A stretch of DNA of 64,000 bases, taken from contig CAZHYV010000007.1 in NCBI GenBank assembly GCA_964537055.1, positions 124,001 through 188,000 on the forward strand, read 5' to 3'. Positions within the stretch are counted from its first letter, which is position 1, and each line of letters begins with the position of its first letter. The position numbers and the translations under genes are program-made. The notes beneath the pieces were generated by a model. The model was not told the DNA's origin and did no database searches. It worked only from the letters and a program-made list of their open reading frames with translations. The DNA is from CAZHYV01 sp964537055. GTDB lineage: Bacteria > Myxococcota_A > Polyangia > Palsa-1104 > JAEUJZ01. Below, one piece after another: positions 42,992 to 52,002 of this stretch.

Positions 42992-45900
42992 TCAAAGATC
43001 AGCTCCATAAGCGTTTCTTAAATCATAGCGAAGACTTTCAATGCTATAGTCGGCGCGGCTGCCCCATTTTGCACGATACCTCTTATCTATTAATTCTACT
43101 AAACTTAGAAGGCTTCGCGCAATGTCAAGCTCTGTCGTCGTCTGGTTACAGCGATACTGAAAGGTATACTTAATTAGCTGTAGAGCTCCTGCTAGCGTGA
43201 ACCGTTGGCCTTGCTCTCGACGAAACGGGAAGATGCATCTTTGTTGTAGTATTGGAAAGTAATTAAGTTGAAACCACTTTCCCTGGAGCCCTTTCGGATT
43301 TATACGCAGTGATTCAAACTGTTTAGGACAAGGAATAGTGAAACGCGCCAGACCACTAGTAAATCCAACGATTTCGTCAAGAAGTATCTCAAAAATTCCC
43401 ATTTCACTAACAATATCACTGAGAGGAGCCTTAGAGAAATTCCATTCGTACACCACGTACTTTTGCCAACCATTATCCTGGGGGCTGGCAGTAACTAATT
43501 GCACACTCCTATCATCTAAGATACCAAGAGGCAAATTGGATAGACTATTGATTTTTATATTAATTTGCTGCGAGTTATTACTGAGCTTGCATGGCAACGC
43601 AACCTGACTCCTTTTAAAAAATGGCTTCAATGTCACATCTTCTTTTACGAAAATATTTTCCGCTTCTGTTAGTTTGCCTAATGTTAGTGAAGTGCCATAA
43701 AATGGCAGCGTCTTCCACGAAGCATCGTCTTCTGGCAGGGGATTCTTGCCCTCGAAGAAGGCATCAGTTTTTGCTACTAGGGCTAGACGAGCTATCGTCT
43801 CTTGCTCATTTTTATGCTTTAGTGATTGATAATACAGGGGCAAGACGGTCTGTAAGGACGAACGGATACGCTCCCGAATCTCTTCTTTTGACTCTAACCG
43901 AACGTTTGATCTATCAAGAGTCAATATTTCAGCTGCATCATCACGATGCCAGTCAACTCGACCACCAAGCCCGAAGTCTACTGTCCAATCAGTCCTGCGT
44001 CCTCTGTAATAAAATTTTAACCCTGCACCACTATGTTTTTCGTCACTAAATGTGAATTCAATGCCATTGATTGCATCAAAATATCGTTGTTCTTCAGTTT
44101 GTTGATCCTTAGGTGTAATTGCTCTGCTTAAACTCATATTATCGGTAATAAGCTCGAACTTCGCTAATGCCGTATCTGCAAACTCCCTTACTGTGTCATA
44201 AACTTCGCTAGGTAGAATTAGCATCTCATCATCCAGTAAGGGATCATAAGAATAGAGGATCCTTTTTGTTTCTTCAGCTTGACCAGCTATATAAGGAATC
44301 TCGACTGGCACCTTTTCTGTACTAATTACAAAAGATACGCGTGTACCAGACGATAAAAGTCCTTTTGCGCGAGGAAGCGTTTTTAACAGAATTTCTGGCT
44401 CTCCTCTACGAACGCCTTGCTCAAACGTCAACTCAATAGTGTCTAGAGAGTCATCCGCACGAGACAACAAAACTACTTTGTTGCTAAAAAGGAAAACACT
44501 CTGCAAGCCTATTCCAAATGTTCCCGATGGTCTCATCCACACTGGCATATTCTCCATTCGAGCATGGCGGCGAGGATTCTTCTTAGATGCGCCGACTCGT
44601 TGCAAAAAAACAACGTCCTCCTTATTTATACCTATACCGTTGTCCTCTACTTCGACTTGCCACTTAATTTCTTGCGAAGAGGTATCGACCTTCTTGATTT
44701 TGACGGAAATCGGATATTTTTCTAGCTCAGAGCGAAGTTTGTCTAGCAAATCTTTGTCTGGCTGCTCAGCTAGCGCTCTCCATTGGTTTTGATTCTCGTT
44801 CCAAGCGCGTAGAAGCGTAGCATCCACAGCATTTTGCAACAGTTCTCGGATACCGTCTAGATGGCTCTTATATAATCCGACACTGCGCACCATGTTTAGC
44901 ATCGCTTCTTTGTCGACACCAAACCGAGGCCGCTGACCATCAGGAAAAGTATCATAGCCCTTAAGTTTAGCTTCTATGATACTAGCACTTGGGACTGAGC
45001 TAAAGTCGACTTCTGGACTGATTTGAGCCCAATTTAGACTCTGGTTTTGTAATTCCTGTCTAAGCCATGACAGCCATTCTACTGTTTCATCATAAGCCCG
45101 AGGAGTTTCGCATTCGGCAATTACACGAATTTCCTGCTGGTTGACCAGAAACTCTTCAATCGAGTGGTGCTTTTCTTCATGAGCCAGCGATAATGGTGGA
45201 AGCCCGCCAAAAGTATGAATCATAACCGGACAGAAGCGGCCGTCATCAAGGTCTAATAAGTCTCCAAGCCTTAGCATGCAGGCGACAAACCGTGGATGAG
45301 CCGTATCCATAGCAAAGCCCGATTCTTCTCTAGGGAGTCTCATGGCATCTGCAAATCCTCCACCATGGCTTTCACAGATTCGGCCCAGTAATCTCCAAAA
45401 TCGATTGGGCACAAGTTGCGTTCTAGGTGAATTGAAAGATACTAATGAGGGAGACTCTACTATTTGACGGGAGCGCCCTGGATGACCAGGTCTTGCATAC
45501 TCTGCTATCACTAGGACTAACGCTCGACGAACTAAGAAGGGCCAATCTTTACTTGCTTTTAAATCCACATCAGGGTTGATCAAGAGCTTAGCTGACTTAG
45601 CTATTTCACTATCATCATGTTGAGTGAGTTGTTCAAGGAAAGCTCTAAATTCCGGTTTTGCCCACCATTCACGCATGGTTGGCTCCGGCACAATCATGCC
45701 TATATCATGATTATAAGCTGACTCTAAAATCAGCCAAAGGTCAGTGGCGCCTAGTTTCTCGATGCGTCTAGGCCCAAGTATTCTAGCAACCTGCTGAAGG
45801 ATAGTATCTGAGTGAGACGCATTATGGCGACTATAATGAGGGAAAGTGAGCGCGACGCTTTCAAGCGCTCTGCTGATTAACTTCTTATCAAAATTCCATT

Positions 45901-45994
45901 GTGACCAAAGCGTCGCATATTGCTTATTATCGTTACACTTCCTTTGAAGGGCATCTTCCAATTCAAGCTCAGCCATAGGAACACAGTAGACCAT
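42992..45994 (-). CDS. HD phosphohydrolase fused to Hsp90/MORC-type GHKL ATPase
   Basis: A 1000-residue protein of two joined enzymes. Residues about 50-260 form an HD domain: H61 in NASHSDTIL, H96-D97 in YNHDIGM, H171 in ARPGHPGRSR and D245/D248 in LRLGDLLDLDD fit the metal-binding pattern. Residues about 360-600 form a GHKL ATPase: N-box ELLQNAVDA (384-392), DNGIG (451-455) and GTFGIGLQSVFLFS (491-504), closest to the Hsp90/MORC layout. The remaining 400 residues are unrecognised and may be the middle and C-terminal dimer regions. The gene stands alone between non-coding stretches of about 300 and 420 bases and is AT-richer than neighbours. It may be a stress or phage-defence ATPase with nucleotide-hydrolysing activity; that role is inference. 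Confidence 0.8.
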   Translation of the reverse strand: MVYCVPMAELELEDALQRKCNDNKQYATLWSQWNFDKKLISRALESVALTFPHYSRHNASHSDTILQQVARILGPRRIEKLGATDLWLILESAYNHDIGMIVPEPTMREWWAKPEFRAFLEQLTQHDDSEIAKSAKLLINPDVDLKASKDWPFLVRRALVLVIAEYARPGHPGRSRQIVESPSLVSFNSPRTQLVPNRFWRLLGRICESHGGGFADAMRLPREESGFAMDTAHPRFVACMLRLGDLLDLDDGRFCPVMIHTFGGLPPLSLAHEEKHHSIEEFLVNQQEIRVIAECETPRAYDETVEWLSWLRQELQNQSLNWAQISPEVDFSSVPSASIIEAKLKGYDTFPDGQRPRFGVDKEAMLNMVRSVGLYKSHLDGIRELLQNAVDATLLRAWNENQNQWRALAEQPDKDLLDKLRSELEKYPISVKIKKVDTSSQEIKWQVEVEDNGIGINKEDVVFLQRVGASKKNPRRHARMENMPVWMRPSGTFGIGLQSVFLFSNKVVLLSRADDSLDTIELTFEQGVRRGEPEILLKTLPRAKGLLSSGTRVSFVISTEKVPVEIPYIAGQAEETKRILYSYDPLLDDEMLILPSEVYDTVREFADTALAKFELITDNMSLSRAITPKDQQTEEQRYFDAINGIEFTFSDEKHSGAGLKFYYRGRRTDWTVDFGLGGRVDWHRDDAAEILTLDRSNVRLESKEEIRERIRSSLQTVLPLYYQSLKHKNEQETIARLALVAKTDAFFEGKNPLPEDDASWKTLPFYGTSLTLGKLTEAENIFVKEDVTLKPFFKRSQVALPCKLSNNSQQINIKINSLSNLPLGILDDRSVQLVTASPQDNGWQKYVVYEWNFSKAPLSDIVSEMGIFEILLDEIVGFTSGLARFTIPCPKQFESLRINPKGLQGKWFQLNYFPILQQRCIFPFRREQGQRFTLAGALQLIKYTFQYRCNQTTTELDIARSLLSLVELIDKRYRAKWGSRADYSIESLRYDLRNAYGADL

Positions 45995-46413
45995 CTAGGG
46001 AGCCCTGTCTATGCTTCCAATTAATAAATAATACTCACGACATACGCTCTACCAGATTTCGGGTAATATTCTCTTCAACATCTGAAGACTGCGTTGGATT
46101 CACTGAACTAGTAGAAGCAGATAAGACGGATGATGTAATAAATCCACTTTAACATACTAGGAATGGCTCGAAACGTACCTTTTGAATAATTTTGGGATTG
46201 CGGAAGATGATTCAAGCAGTGCCTAAGTACAAAGTAGACCATAGACCCAAATTGTTAGGTAAATCGGTTTTTGTGCCCTCACACCTGCCACGGCCAAAGC
46301 GATGACCCTAAGTCCATTTTATGTACTTCCTACCAAGGATTCCCTTCAGGTTTTTGCTGACGGGCTATTGGCTGGGGCTTATCTACTCAGCTTTACCCTC
46401 ATCGGATGAATAA
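45995..46413. other. Long non-coding stretch
   Basis: About 420 bases with no gene I can support. It includes the presumed promoter of the HD-GHKL gene. A 35-residue frame at 46302-46409 on the plus strand ends in a hydrophobic stretch but has no ribosome site. The TGGTAGAGCG string on the minus strand at 46045-46054 equals a tRNA D-arm half but nothing around it folds as a tRNA. Confidence 0.5.
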
Positions 46414-48459
46414 TCAGCGGGGAGGTAAGTCTTTCCGAGCATAGCGGTACAGAGCCACTCCTAAGCAGAGGAACATCCCAATGGAGATCAGATCTCCCCA
46501 AGTTCCTAGATTTTTCCAATACTCGTGCCCTAGATCCAGGAGCTTGGCCGTGGAGGGGAAAAAGCCGCTAAAAAATCCAAAGATCATGCCCGCGAAAGCC
46601 CCCCCGGCCACGAGTCCCGTCGCAAATAACATTCCTTTACTCAGCTCATTCTCAACGGCAGACAAAGACTTCCTTTGCTGACGCTTGACGAACCAGCGCA
46701 GGAGCGACCCAAGGAAGATGGCTGTCGTCATCGAGACAGGCAGATACAGCCCAATGGCGACCGATAGAGCCATAGCCCCGCACAGTTCCAGCACCACAGA
46801 AAGCCCGACGCCTACCAAGACCAAGCCCCAGCTCATTTTTCCTCCGAGCATCGACTTGATAAGCATGGCAAGCAGTGTTGCCTGCGGTGCACCAAATTTA
46901 GGTCCCTCTTGCCCTGGGGCCACATACCCAATGGCATGGGTGACCTGAGGGATGGATCGATCGACGAGCAAAATGGTTCCTGCCACCACTGCTGCTGAAA
47001 TCAGAACACCGAGGATTAATCCTAACTGTTGCTTGTAGGGAGTGGCACCAAGCAAGTACCCTGTTTTCAAGTCTTGCGAAGTCGCCCCTGCATTGCCGGC
47101 AGCAATACAAACGACGGCTGCGATTGGAATCACCGCTAACTGATAAGGGACCGAGGTCCAGCCAAGGAGGAGCAAGAGAACTGCGGTGGCCATGACCGTG
47201 GTGAAGGTCATCGGAGTAATGGGCTCAATCGTATAGCCCGCCACGCCCACAAACCGGCTGGAGACGGTGACAAAGAAAAAGCCAAAGATCACAATCAGGA
47301 GGGAGGATAAAAGGGAGCCTGGGAATTTGCCTGGGAGATGGGGCAAAAGGGCAATGAGAATCACAAGAACCAGAGCGCCCGGAAGGACGAGCCACATGGG
47401 GAGGTCCTTGGCAGTCCGGGCTTGAGAAACGTTTCCCCGATTCTTGAGAGAATCCACCACGGTTCTAAAACTCCCGATAATGATGGGAACGGTCTTGAGT
47501 AGAGCGATAATCCCGGCTCCAATCACCGCTCCGACCGCAATGTATTTGATGTAAGCAGTATGGATCTGGGAGGCTGAAGGGGGGCCTTGAAGAGCAGCAG
47601 AGACCCCTAAATCTTGGAGGGTGGTTACTACATCCTTCGCTCGAAGCAAGGCACCCAAAGAAGGGAACACAGAAAAGAGAGGCACAAGCACCAACCAGGC
47701 CAAAAGTGCTCCTGCCATCATCTGCGTTGAGGTTCGAGGCCCAATGATATAACCAATCCCCAAATATTCAGGGGTGGCGCTTAACGTCAGCGTCGCGTTT
47801 GGATACACCCCTTGGGCAGCCCGGTGGATTAAATAGGGCATCTCTTTCCAGAGCCCAAGCAGCTTCATCATCAGCCAATAAATGGCCGCAATCAAGGAAC
47901 CCACAAAGACAGGGCTTGCAGAACCGCCCTGCTTTTCTCCGGCAATCAACACCTCAGCACAGGCGCTGCCCTCGGGGTAATGGAGGGTTTTATGTTCTCG
48001 GACAATGAGACTTCGACGAAGAGGAATCATGAAGAGAATTCCTAAAAGCCCCCCTGCCGCAGCCAGAGTGATCAGCTGCGGATAATGGAAATATCGTTCT
48101 CCTCCTTGAAACAGAATAAACGCAGGCACGGTATAGACCGTCACGGTCGCAATCGATTCTCCCGCGGAGCCAATCGTTTGAATCAGATTATTTTCTAGCA
48201 CCGTACTTCGTAAAAGACGCCTGAGCGGGCCAATTAGCATGGCAGAAATGGGAATCGACCCTCCGACCGTAAGCCCTACGCACAAGGCCAAATACACCGA
48301 AGAAGCACCAAAAAAAATAATGAAGAAAACCCCGACCAGAAAGGACTTCCAGGTAAACTCAGGGATCTTCGCGGAAGCAGGGATAAAGGGCTGAAAGGGT
48401 TCTTCCTGGATAGAAGATTTACTGGATTTGAAAGAAGCTTGGTTAGGTTGGGTGGGCAT
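46414..48459 (-). CDS. OPT family oligopeptide or metal-chelate transporter
   Basis: A 681-residue membrane protein with about sixteen hydrophobic segments. It begins with a soluble stretch then FTWKSFLVGVFFIIFFGAS and CVGLTVGGSIPISAM, the first two helices of the OPT family, and contains the loop HYPEGSACAEVL near 160, a strongly conserved OPT feature, as well as NAGATSQDLKTGYLLGATP near 460. OPT proteins import peptides or siderophore-metal complexes with protons. The substrate cannot be told. Monocistronic and divergent from the GGDEF gene. Confidence 0.88.
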   Translation of the reverse strand: MPTQPNQASFKSSKSSIQEEPFQPFIPASAKIPEFTWKSFLVGVFFIIFFGASSVYLALCVGLTVGGSIPISAMLIGPLRRLLRSTVLENNLIQTIGSAGESIATVTVYTVPAFILFQGGERYFHYPQLITLAAAGGLLGILFMIPLRRSLIVREHKTLHYPEGSACAEVLIAGEKQGGSASPVFVGSLIAAIYWLMMKLLGLWKEMPYLIHRAAQGVYPNATLTLSATPEYLGIGYIIGPRTSTQMMAGALLAWLVLVPLFSVFPSLGALLRAKDVVTTLQDLGVSAALQGPPSASQIHTAYIKYIAVGAVIGAGIIALLKTVPIIIGSFRTVVDSLKNRGNVSQARTAKDLPMWLVLPGALVLVILIALLPHLPGKFPGSLLSSLLIVIFGFFFVTVSSRFVGVAGYTIEPITPMTFTTVMATAVLLLLLGWTSVPYQLAVIPIAAVVCIAAGNAGATSQDLKTGYLLGATPYKQQLGLILGVLISAAVVAGTILLVDRSIPQVTHAIGYVAPGQEGPKFGAPQATLLAMLIKSMLGGKMSWGLVLVGVGLSVVLELCGAMALSVAIGLYLPVSMTTAIFLGSLLRWFVKRQQRKSLSAVENELSKGMLFATGLVAGGAFAGMIFGFFSGFFPSTAKLLDLGHEYWKNLGTWGDLISIGMFLCLGVALYRYARKDLPPR

Positions 48460-48583
48460 CAGCTTTAGGCTCTACCGAAATTCAAAAAAGATGCAAGGAG
48501 AATTTGATGGAAGCAGCGGGGGAACGTTGCAGCAGGTGGAGGAAACTTTTCCCTTCGTTATTGAATTCTGATAAAATTCTTTT

Positions 48584-49468
48584 ATGTCGTCTCCTCACGG
48601 CAAAAAGCCCCAAATTTTCTTGGTTCTTGTCCGCACGGACAAGGCCCGTGCCTTAGAGCTCGGCCGTCGGTTTCAGGTTTCTTCCGACAGTATTTACTTG
48701 GGAAATACCAATGAGGCCGATGTCCCTTTGGGCTTAGGTTGGAACGAACCCTGCCGAGTCCACATTTTCTATACTGCTCCCTCATGGTACGTGAAGGATC
48801 AGGAATATTTTAACCATGTTTCTGTTAACGGGGTTTGCTGTCAGAAATTTCAGATTAACGACGGGGATCTGATCCAGGTTCGAGATTTTGCCTTTGAGGT
48901 TTCGTTCAGCGGAGGGATCAAATCCGACTTCTTTGAAGAAAATGAACGCGCCAGGCAGCAAGACCTTCTGACCAAGGCCTATAACCGTGGCTATTTAGAC
49001 AGCATCGTTAACTGGGAAATTGAGCGACACAAAAAGGCTTCGATAGGAAGGCGGAAAACTCGTTCCACTTCGATGGCTCCGATGTCTTTGATTATGTTTG
49101 ATATCGATCACTTTGGTGCGTTTAACAAGCTCCATGACCATCAAGTCGGGGACGAAGTCCTGAAAGGAGTGGTCGAGCGAGTGAAGGCTCGCGTGAGAAG
49201 TACGGATATTGTCGCTCGATGGGGCGGGGAGGAATTTATGGTCTATCTTCCCGAGACCGAGCTAGAACAAGCAACCGAGGTCGCGGAACAAATTCGAAAA
49301 CAAGTCGGGGATACTCCATATCGAATCGATCAAAAGGACTTACGCGTCACCATTTCTTTGGGGGTGGCTCAGTATGAGGCTGATATGGATATGCAGGAAT
49401 TTATCCGGAAGGTAAACCTGAACATGCTTGATGCAAAGAAGCAAGGTCGCAACCGGGTCGTAAGTTAG
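48584..49468 (+). CDS. FHA-GGDEF diguanylate cyclase
   Basis: A 294-residue cytoplasmic protein. Residues 36-105 resemble a forkhead-associated domain (IYLGNTNEADVPL, CRVHIFY, HVSVNG), normally a phosphothreonine reader, but the usual GR and SRxH motifs are altered (GN and CRVH), so phosphopeptide binding is uncertain. Residues 125-292 are a GGDEF domain with the active-site loop GGEEF at 214-218 and the inhibitory RxxD site RSTD at 205-208, exactly five residues upstream. It should make cyclic di-GMP with product inhibition. FHA-GGDEF proteins are common in Myxococcota. It is monocistronic. Confidence 0.88.
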   Translation: MSSPHGKKPQIFLVLVRTDKARALELGRRFQVSSDSIYLGNTNEADVPLGLGWNEPCRVHIFYTAPSWYVKDQEYFNHVSVNGVCCQKFQINDGDLIQVRDFAFEVSFSGGIKSDFFEENERARQQDLLTKAYNRGYLDSIVNWEIERHKKASIGRRKTRSTSMAPMSLIMFDIDHFGAFNKLHDHQVGDEVLKGVVERVKARVRSTDIVARWGGEEFMVYLPETELEQATEVAEQIRKQVGDTPYRIDQKDLRVTISLGVAQYEADMDMQEFIRKVNLNMLDAKKQGRNRVVS

Positions 49469-49678
49469 CAGGAAAAATAATCTACAACTTTTGATTATTG
49501 AGCAATTTTTTCCCATTCTTCGCTTTGAAACAAATCTAATATGAAAATACTTTTCTTTTTAATATGAATATTAACAAAATGAAAAGCTAATTTTGAGTAC
49601 AGGATCATTTATTATGTACCCATCATGTGAGAGGAGATTTAGCATCTTTGCGTCAAGACTCTCTCCTGTTGACGGAAT

Positions 49679-50698
49679 ATGAAAAATATGGAATTTCATC
49701 TGCGCGCCGAACCCGATGTGAGCCCGATACAAATGTCTACAGAACTTTTTCGTCTTTGTAATACTCCTCGGGGTGGGACGATCGAACAATCTTATCTTTA
49801 TTTTGACGGCATAAGTGCAGCTGGCTGGCGTGATATCTGTAACCAAGAGGATTACTTTGCTTCATTCGATGGGAGTCAGTCACTGGATCTCACTGCAGAA
49901 CTAATATTAGATCATCTGAAAGATACGAAATATAATAAAAGGGCTTTAGATATTATTGGTATCGGAGCAGGAGACGCAAGGAAAGAAGGAAAACTGGTTC
50001 AATCACTCTTAGATTTAGACCCCTCTTTAAAAGTCAATTGTCATCTTATTGATAAAAGTAATCCTTTGCTAATAGCGGCTCATTTCTATCTAAATGGGAT
50101 TTTCGCAAATACTGGAAGAGTATCTGTTAAAGAGTCTTTGGCAGACTTTTGGAAATTACCTTCTTCCGAGCTCTTTTCCTCAAAAGAAAATCGGAATACT
50201 CTTCGGGTCGGGTGTATGTTTGGGTATACGCTGGGAAACCTGGATGGCGACCTAAGATTCGTCCGAGATAGCTTAAGTGCATTTAAATCAGGGGATCTCT
50301 TTCTGGTAGATGTAATCCTGGGATTTGCTCCTCATAATGATATCGAAGCCATTCGATGTCAGGATCCGCGCCTTGGGCCAAACAAAGGAGTTTGGCAGCA
50401 GGCAACAGAGACTTGGCTCGCAACTACCCTTCAGAGATACCGAATCAACAGCAGTAACATTCTCTTTGAAAATTTCCTCTCAACGACAACATCGTCTTTT
50501 CCAAACACGTATACGATTGAAATTCATGCATCTGTCCAGAATGCCAGGAAGCAAGTACGGTTTAATATGCTCCGTTTTCATCGGTATCACCAGGAGTCCT
50601 TCATTGGAACGATTGCCAAGGAAGGATGGAGAAAACTGGGTGGGAAGACCTTCGGGACCAACAAAAGCTGTCTCCGGTATTTATTCGTGAAAGAGTAG
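49679..50698 (+). CDS. EgtD-like SAM-dependent methyltransferase
   Basis: A 339-residue protein of the histidine-specific methyltransferase (Methyltransf_33) type. It has DIIGIGAGDARKEGKL near residue 91 as the SAM-binding loop, CHLIDKSNPLLIAAH near 120, and CMFGYTLGNLDGD near 178, which parallels the FxGSTIGN motif of EgtD. EgtD makes hercynine for ergothioneine, but no EgtB or other ergothioneine gene is nearby, and the substrate may be a different amino acid. The gene is visibly AT-richer than its neighbours, which hints at transfer. The first ATG is used; another lies nine bases later. Confidence 0.6.
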   Translation: MKNMEFHLRAEPDVSPIQMSTELFRLCNTPRGGTIEQSYLYFDGISAAGWRDICNQEDYFASFDGSQSLDLTAELILDHLKDTKYNKRALDIIGIGAGDARKEGKLVQSLLDLDPSLKVNCHLIDKSNPLLIAAHFYLNGIFANTGRVSVKESLADFWKLPSSELFSSKENRNTLRVGCMFGYTLGNLDGDLRFVRDSLSAFKSGDLFLVDVILGFAPHNDIEAIRCQDPRLGPNKGVWQQATETWLATTLQRYRINSSNILFENFLSTTTSSFPNTYTIEIHASVQNARKQVRFNMLRFHRYHQESFIGTIAKEGWRKLGGKTFGTNKSCLRYLFVKE

Positions 50699-50804
50699 CC
50701 TCAACCTCGGTTGTTCCAAGGCCTTTATCTCTACTTTAGGTTAGGTAACATAGATAACTCGGGGACGATTAAATATGAGATGGTTCAATCAACCCCTGCG
50801 TCTG

Positions 50805-51900
50805 CTACTTCCCCATCAAATACGCCTTCATCAGCTCGTCCAAATCCCCGTCAAGCACCGCCATCACATTGCCAGTTTTATACTCGGTACGGTGATCGGT
50901 CACAATCTGGTAAGGTGCCAGCACATACGACCGCATTTGGCTACCCCATTCAATCGCCTTTTTCTGTCCGTGCACCTCATCCATTTTGGCCTCTTTCTCA
51001 CGAAGCTGCTTCTCGTATAGCATGGCTCTTAGCATCTTCAGAGCGGTTGATTTGTTCTTGTGCTGGGATCGTTCTGACTGACACTTGGCCACAAGACCAG
51101 TTGGTTTATGGATCATACGAACGGCAGATTCGGTTTTGTTGACGTGCTGCCCCCCTGCTCCCCCTGAACGCATGGTTTGAATCTCTAAATCTTCTTCTCG
51201 AATCTCCACTTCAATCGAATCATCAATTTCAGGGTACACAAACACCGAGGCAAATGAGGTATGCCTTCTTGCATTGGAATCAAACGGGGAAATTCGTACC
51301 AATCGATGCACTCCGCTCTCAGACTTGAGATACCCATAGGCCCAAGGGCCTCTCACGGCGAAGCTATAGCTTTTGATGCCTGCTTCCTCACCCTCTTGCA
51401 GGTCAAACTCTTCCATCTCGTACCCATGCCGCTCACACCACCGGATGTACATCCTCCTTAGCATATCTGCCCAATCTTGGGCGTCTACCCCCCCTGCGCC
51501 GGCGTTGATCGAAACCAGCGCATTGGCCGCATCCTGCTCTCCCGAGAGCATCTTGGCAAACTCCATTTGCCCCACGGACTGTTCTATTTTCGCAAGCAAC
51601 TGGGTTGCCTCTTCTAGTGTCGCTGTATCGTTGGCTTCGACCGCTAGTTCAAGCAGAACCTGCGCATCGCTAATGTGCCCGACCTCCTTCTCGAATTGAA
51701 GGACCGTCTGCTTAAGCCGAGCTTGCTCTTTTAATAAGGTTTGGGAAGTTTGCTGATTTTGCCAAAAATTAGCTTCTGTGGATAAGGCTTCGATATCAGC
51801 AATTCGCTTTTTGCTTTGCTCGATGTCAAAGATGCCCCCGAAGGACAGTCATTCTGCCTTCGAGGGAGGTAAGCCGTTCTCGGAGTTCTTTTGTTTCCAT
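50805..51900 (-). CDS. prfB: Peptide chain release factor 2 with programmed +1 frameshift
   Basis: RF2 ends translation at UGA and UAA. The gene is in two frames: ATG at 51900 encodes 24 residues up to CTT at 51831-51829, then TGA (51828-51826) in frame, and the main frame resumes at GAC 51827 after skipping one T. The slip site CTTTGAC is preceded by GGGGG, the usual internal ribosome-binding stimulus, so RF2 levels self-regulate. The joined protein is about 364 residues, normal for RF2, with the SPF tripeptide in VRISPFDSNARRHTS that reads stop codons and GGAGGQHVNK that triggers hydrolysis. Confidence 0.93.
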
Positions 51901-52002
51901 AGGTAAGGATGGTATTATCACAGTCTGCCTGACCTTGCCCACCAAATTTAGCAGTTTCCTAAAGCTAGCTAAGCGTGGGCTAAGAGCGCTCCGATGAGAA
52001 CA

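Noticed and set aside
46045..46054. TGGTAGAGCG on the minus strand, identical to a tRNA D-arm half
   Set aside because: No acceptor, anticodon or T arm can be built around it; ten bases match by chance often.
46302..46409. A 35-residue plus-strand frame with a hydrophobic end
   Set aside because: No ribosome site and no recognised family; too short to support.
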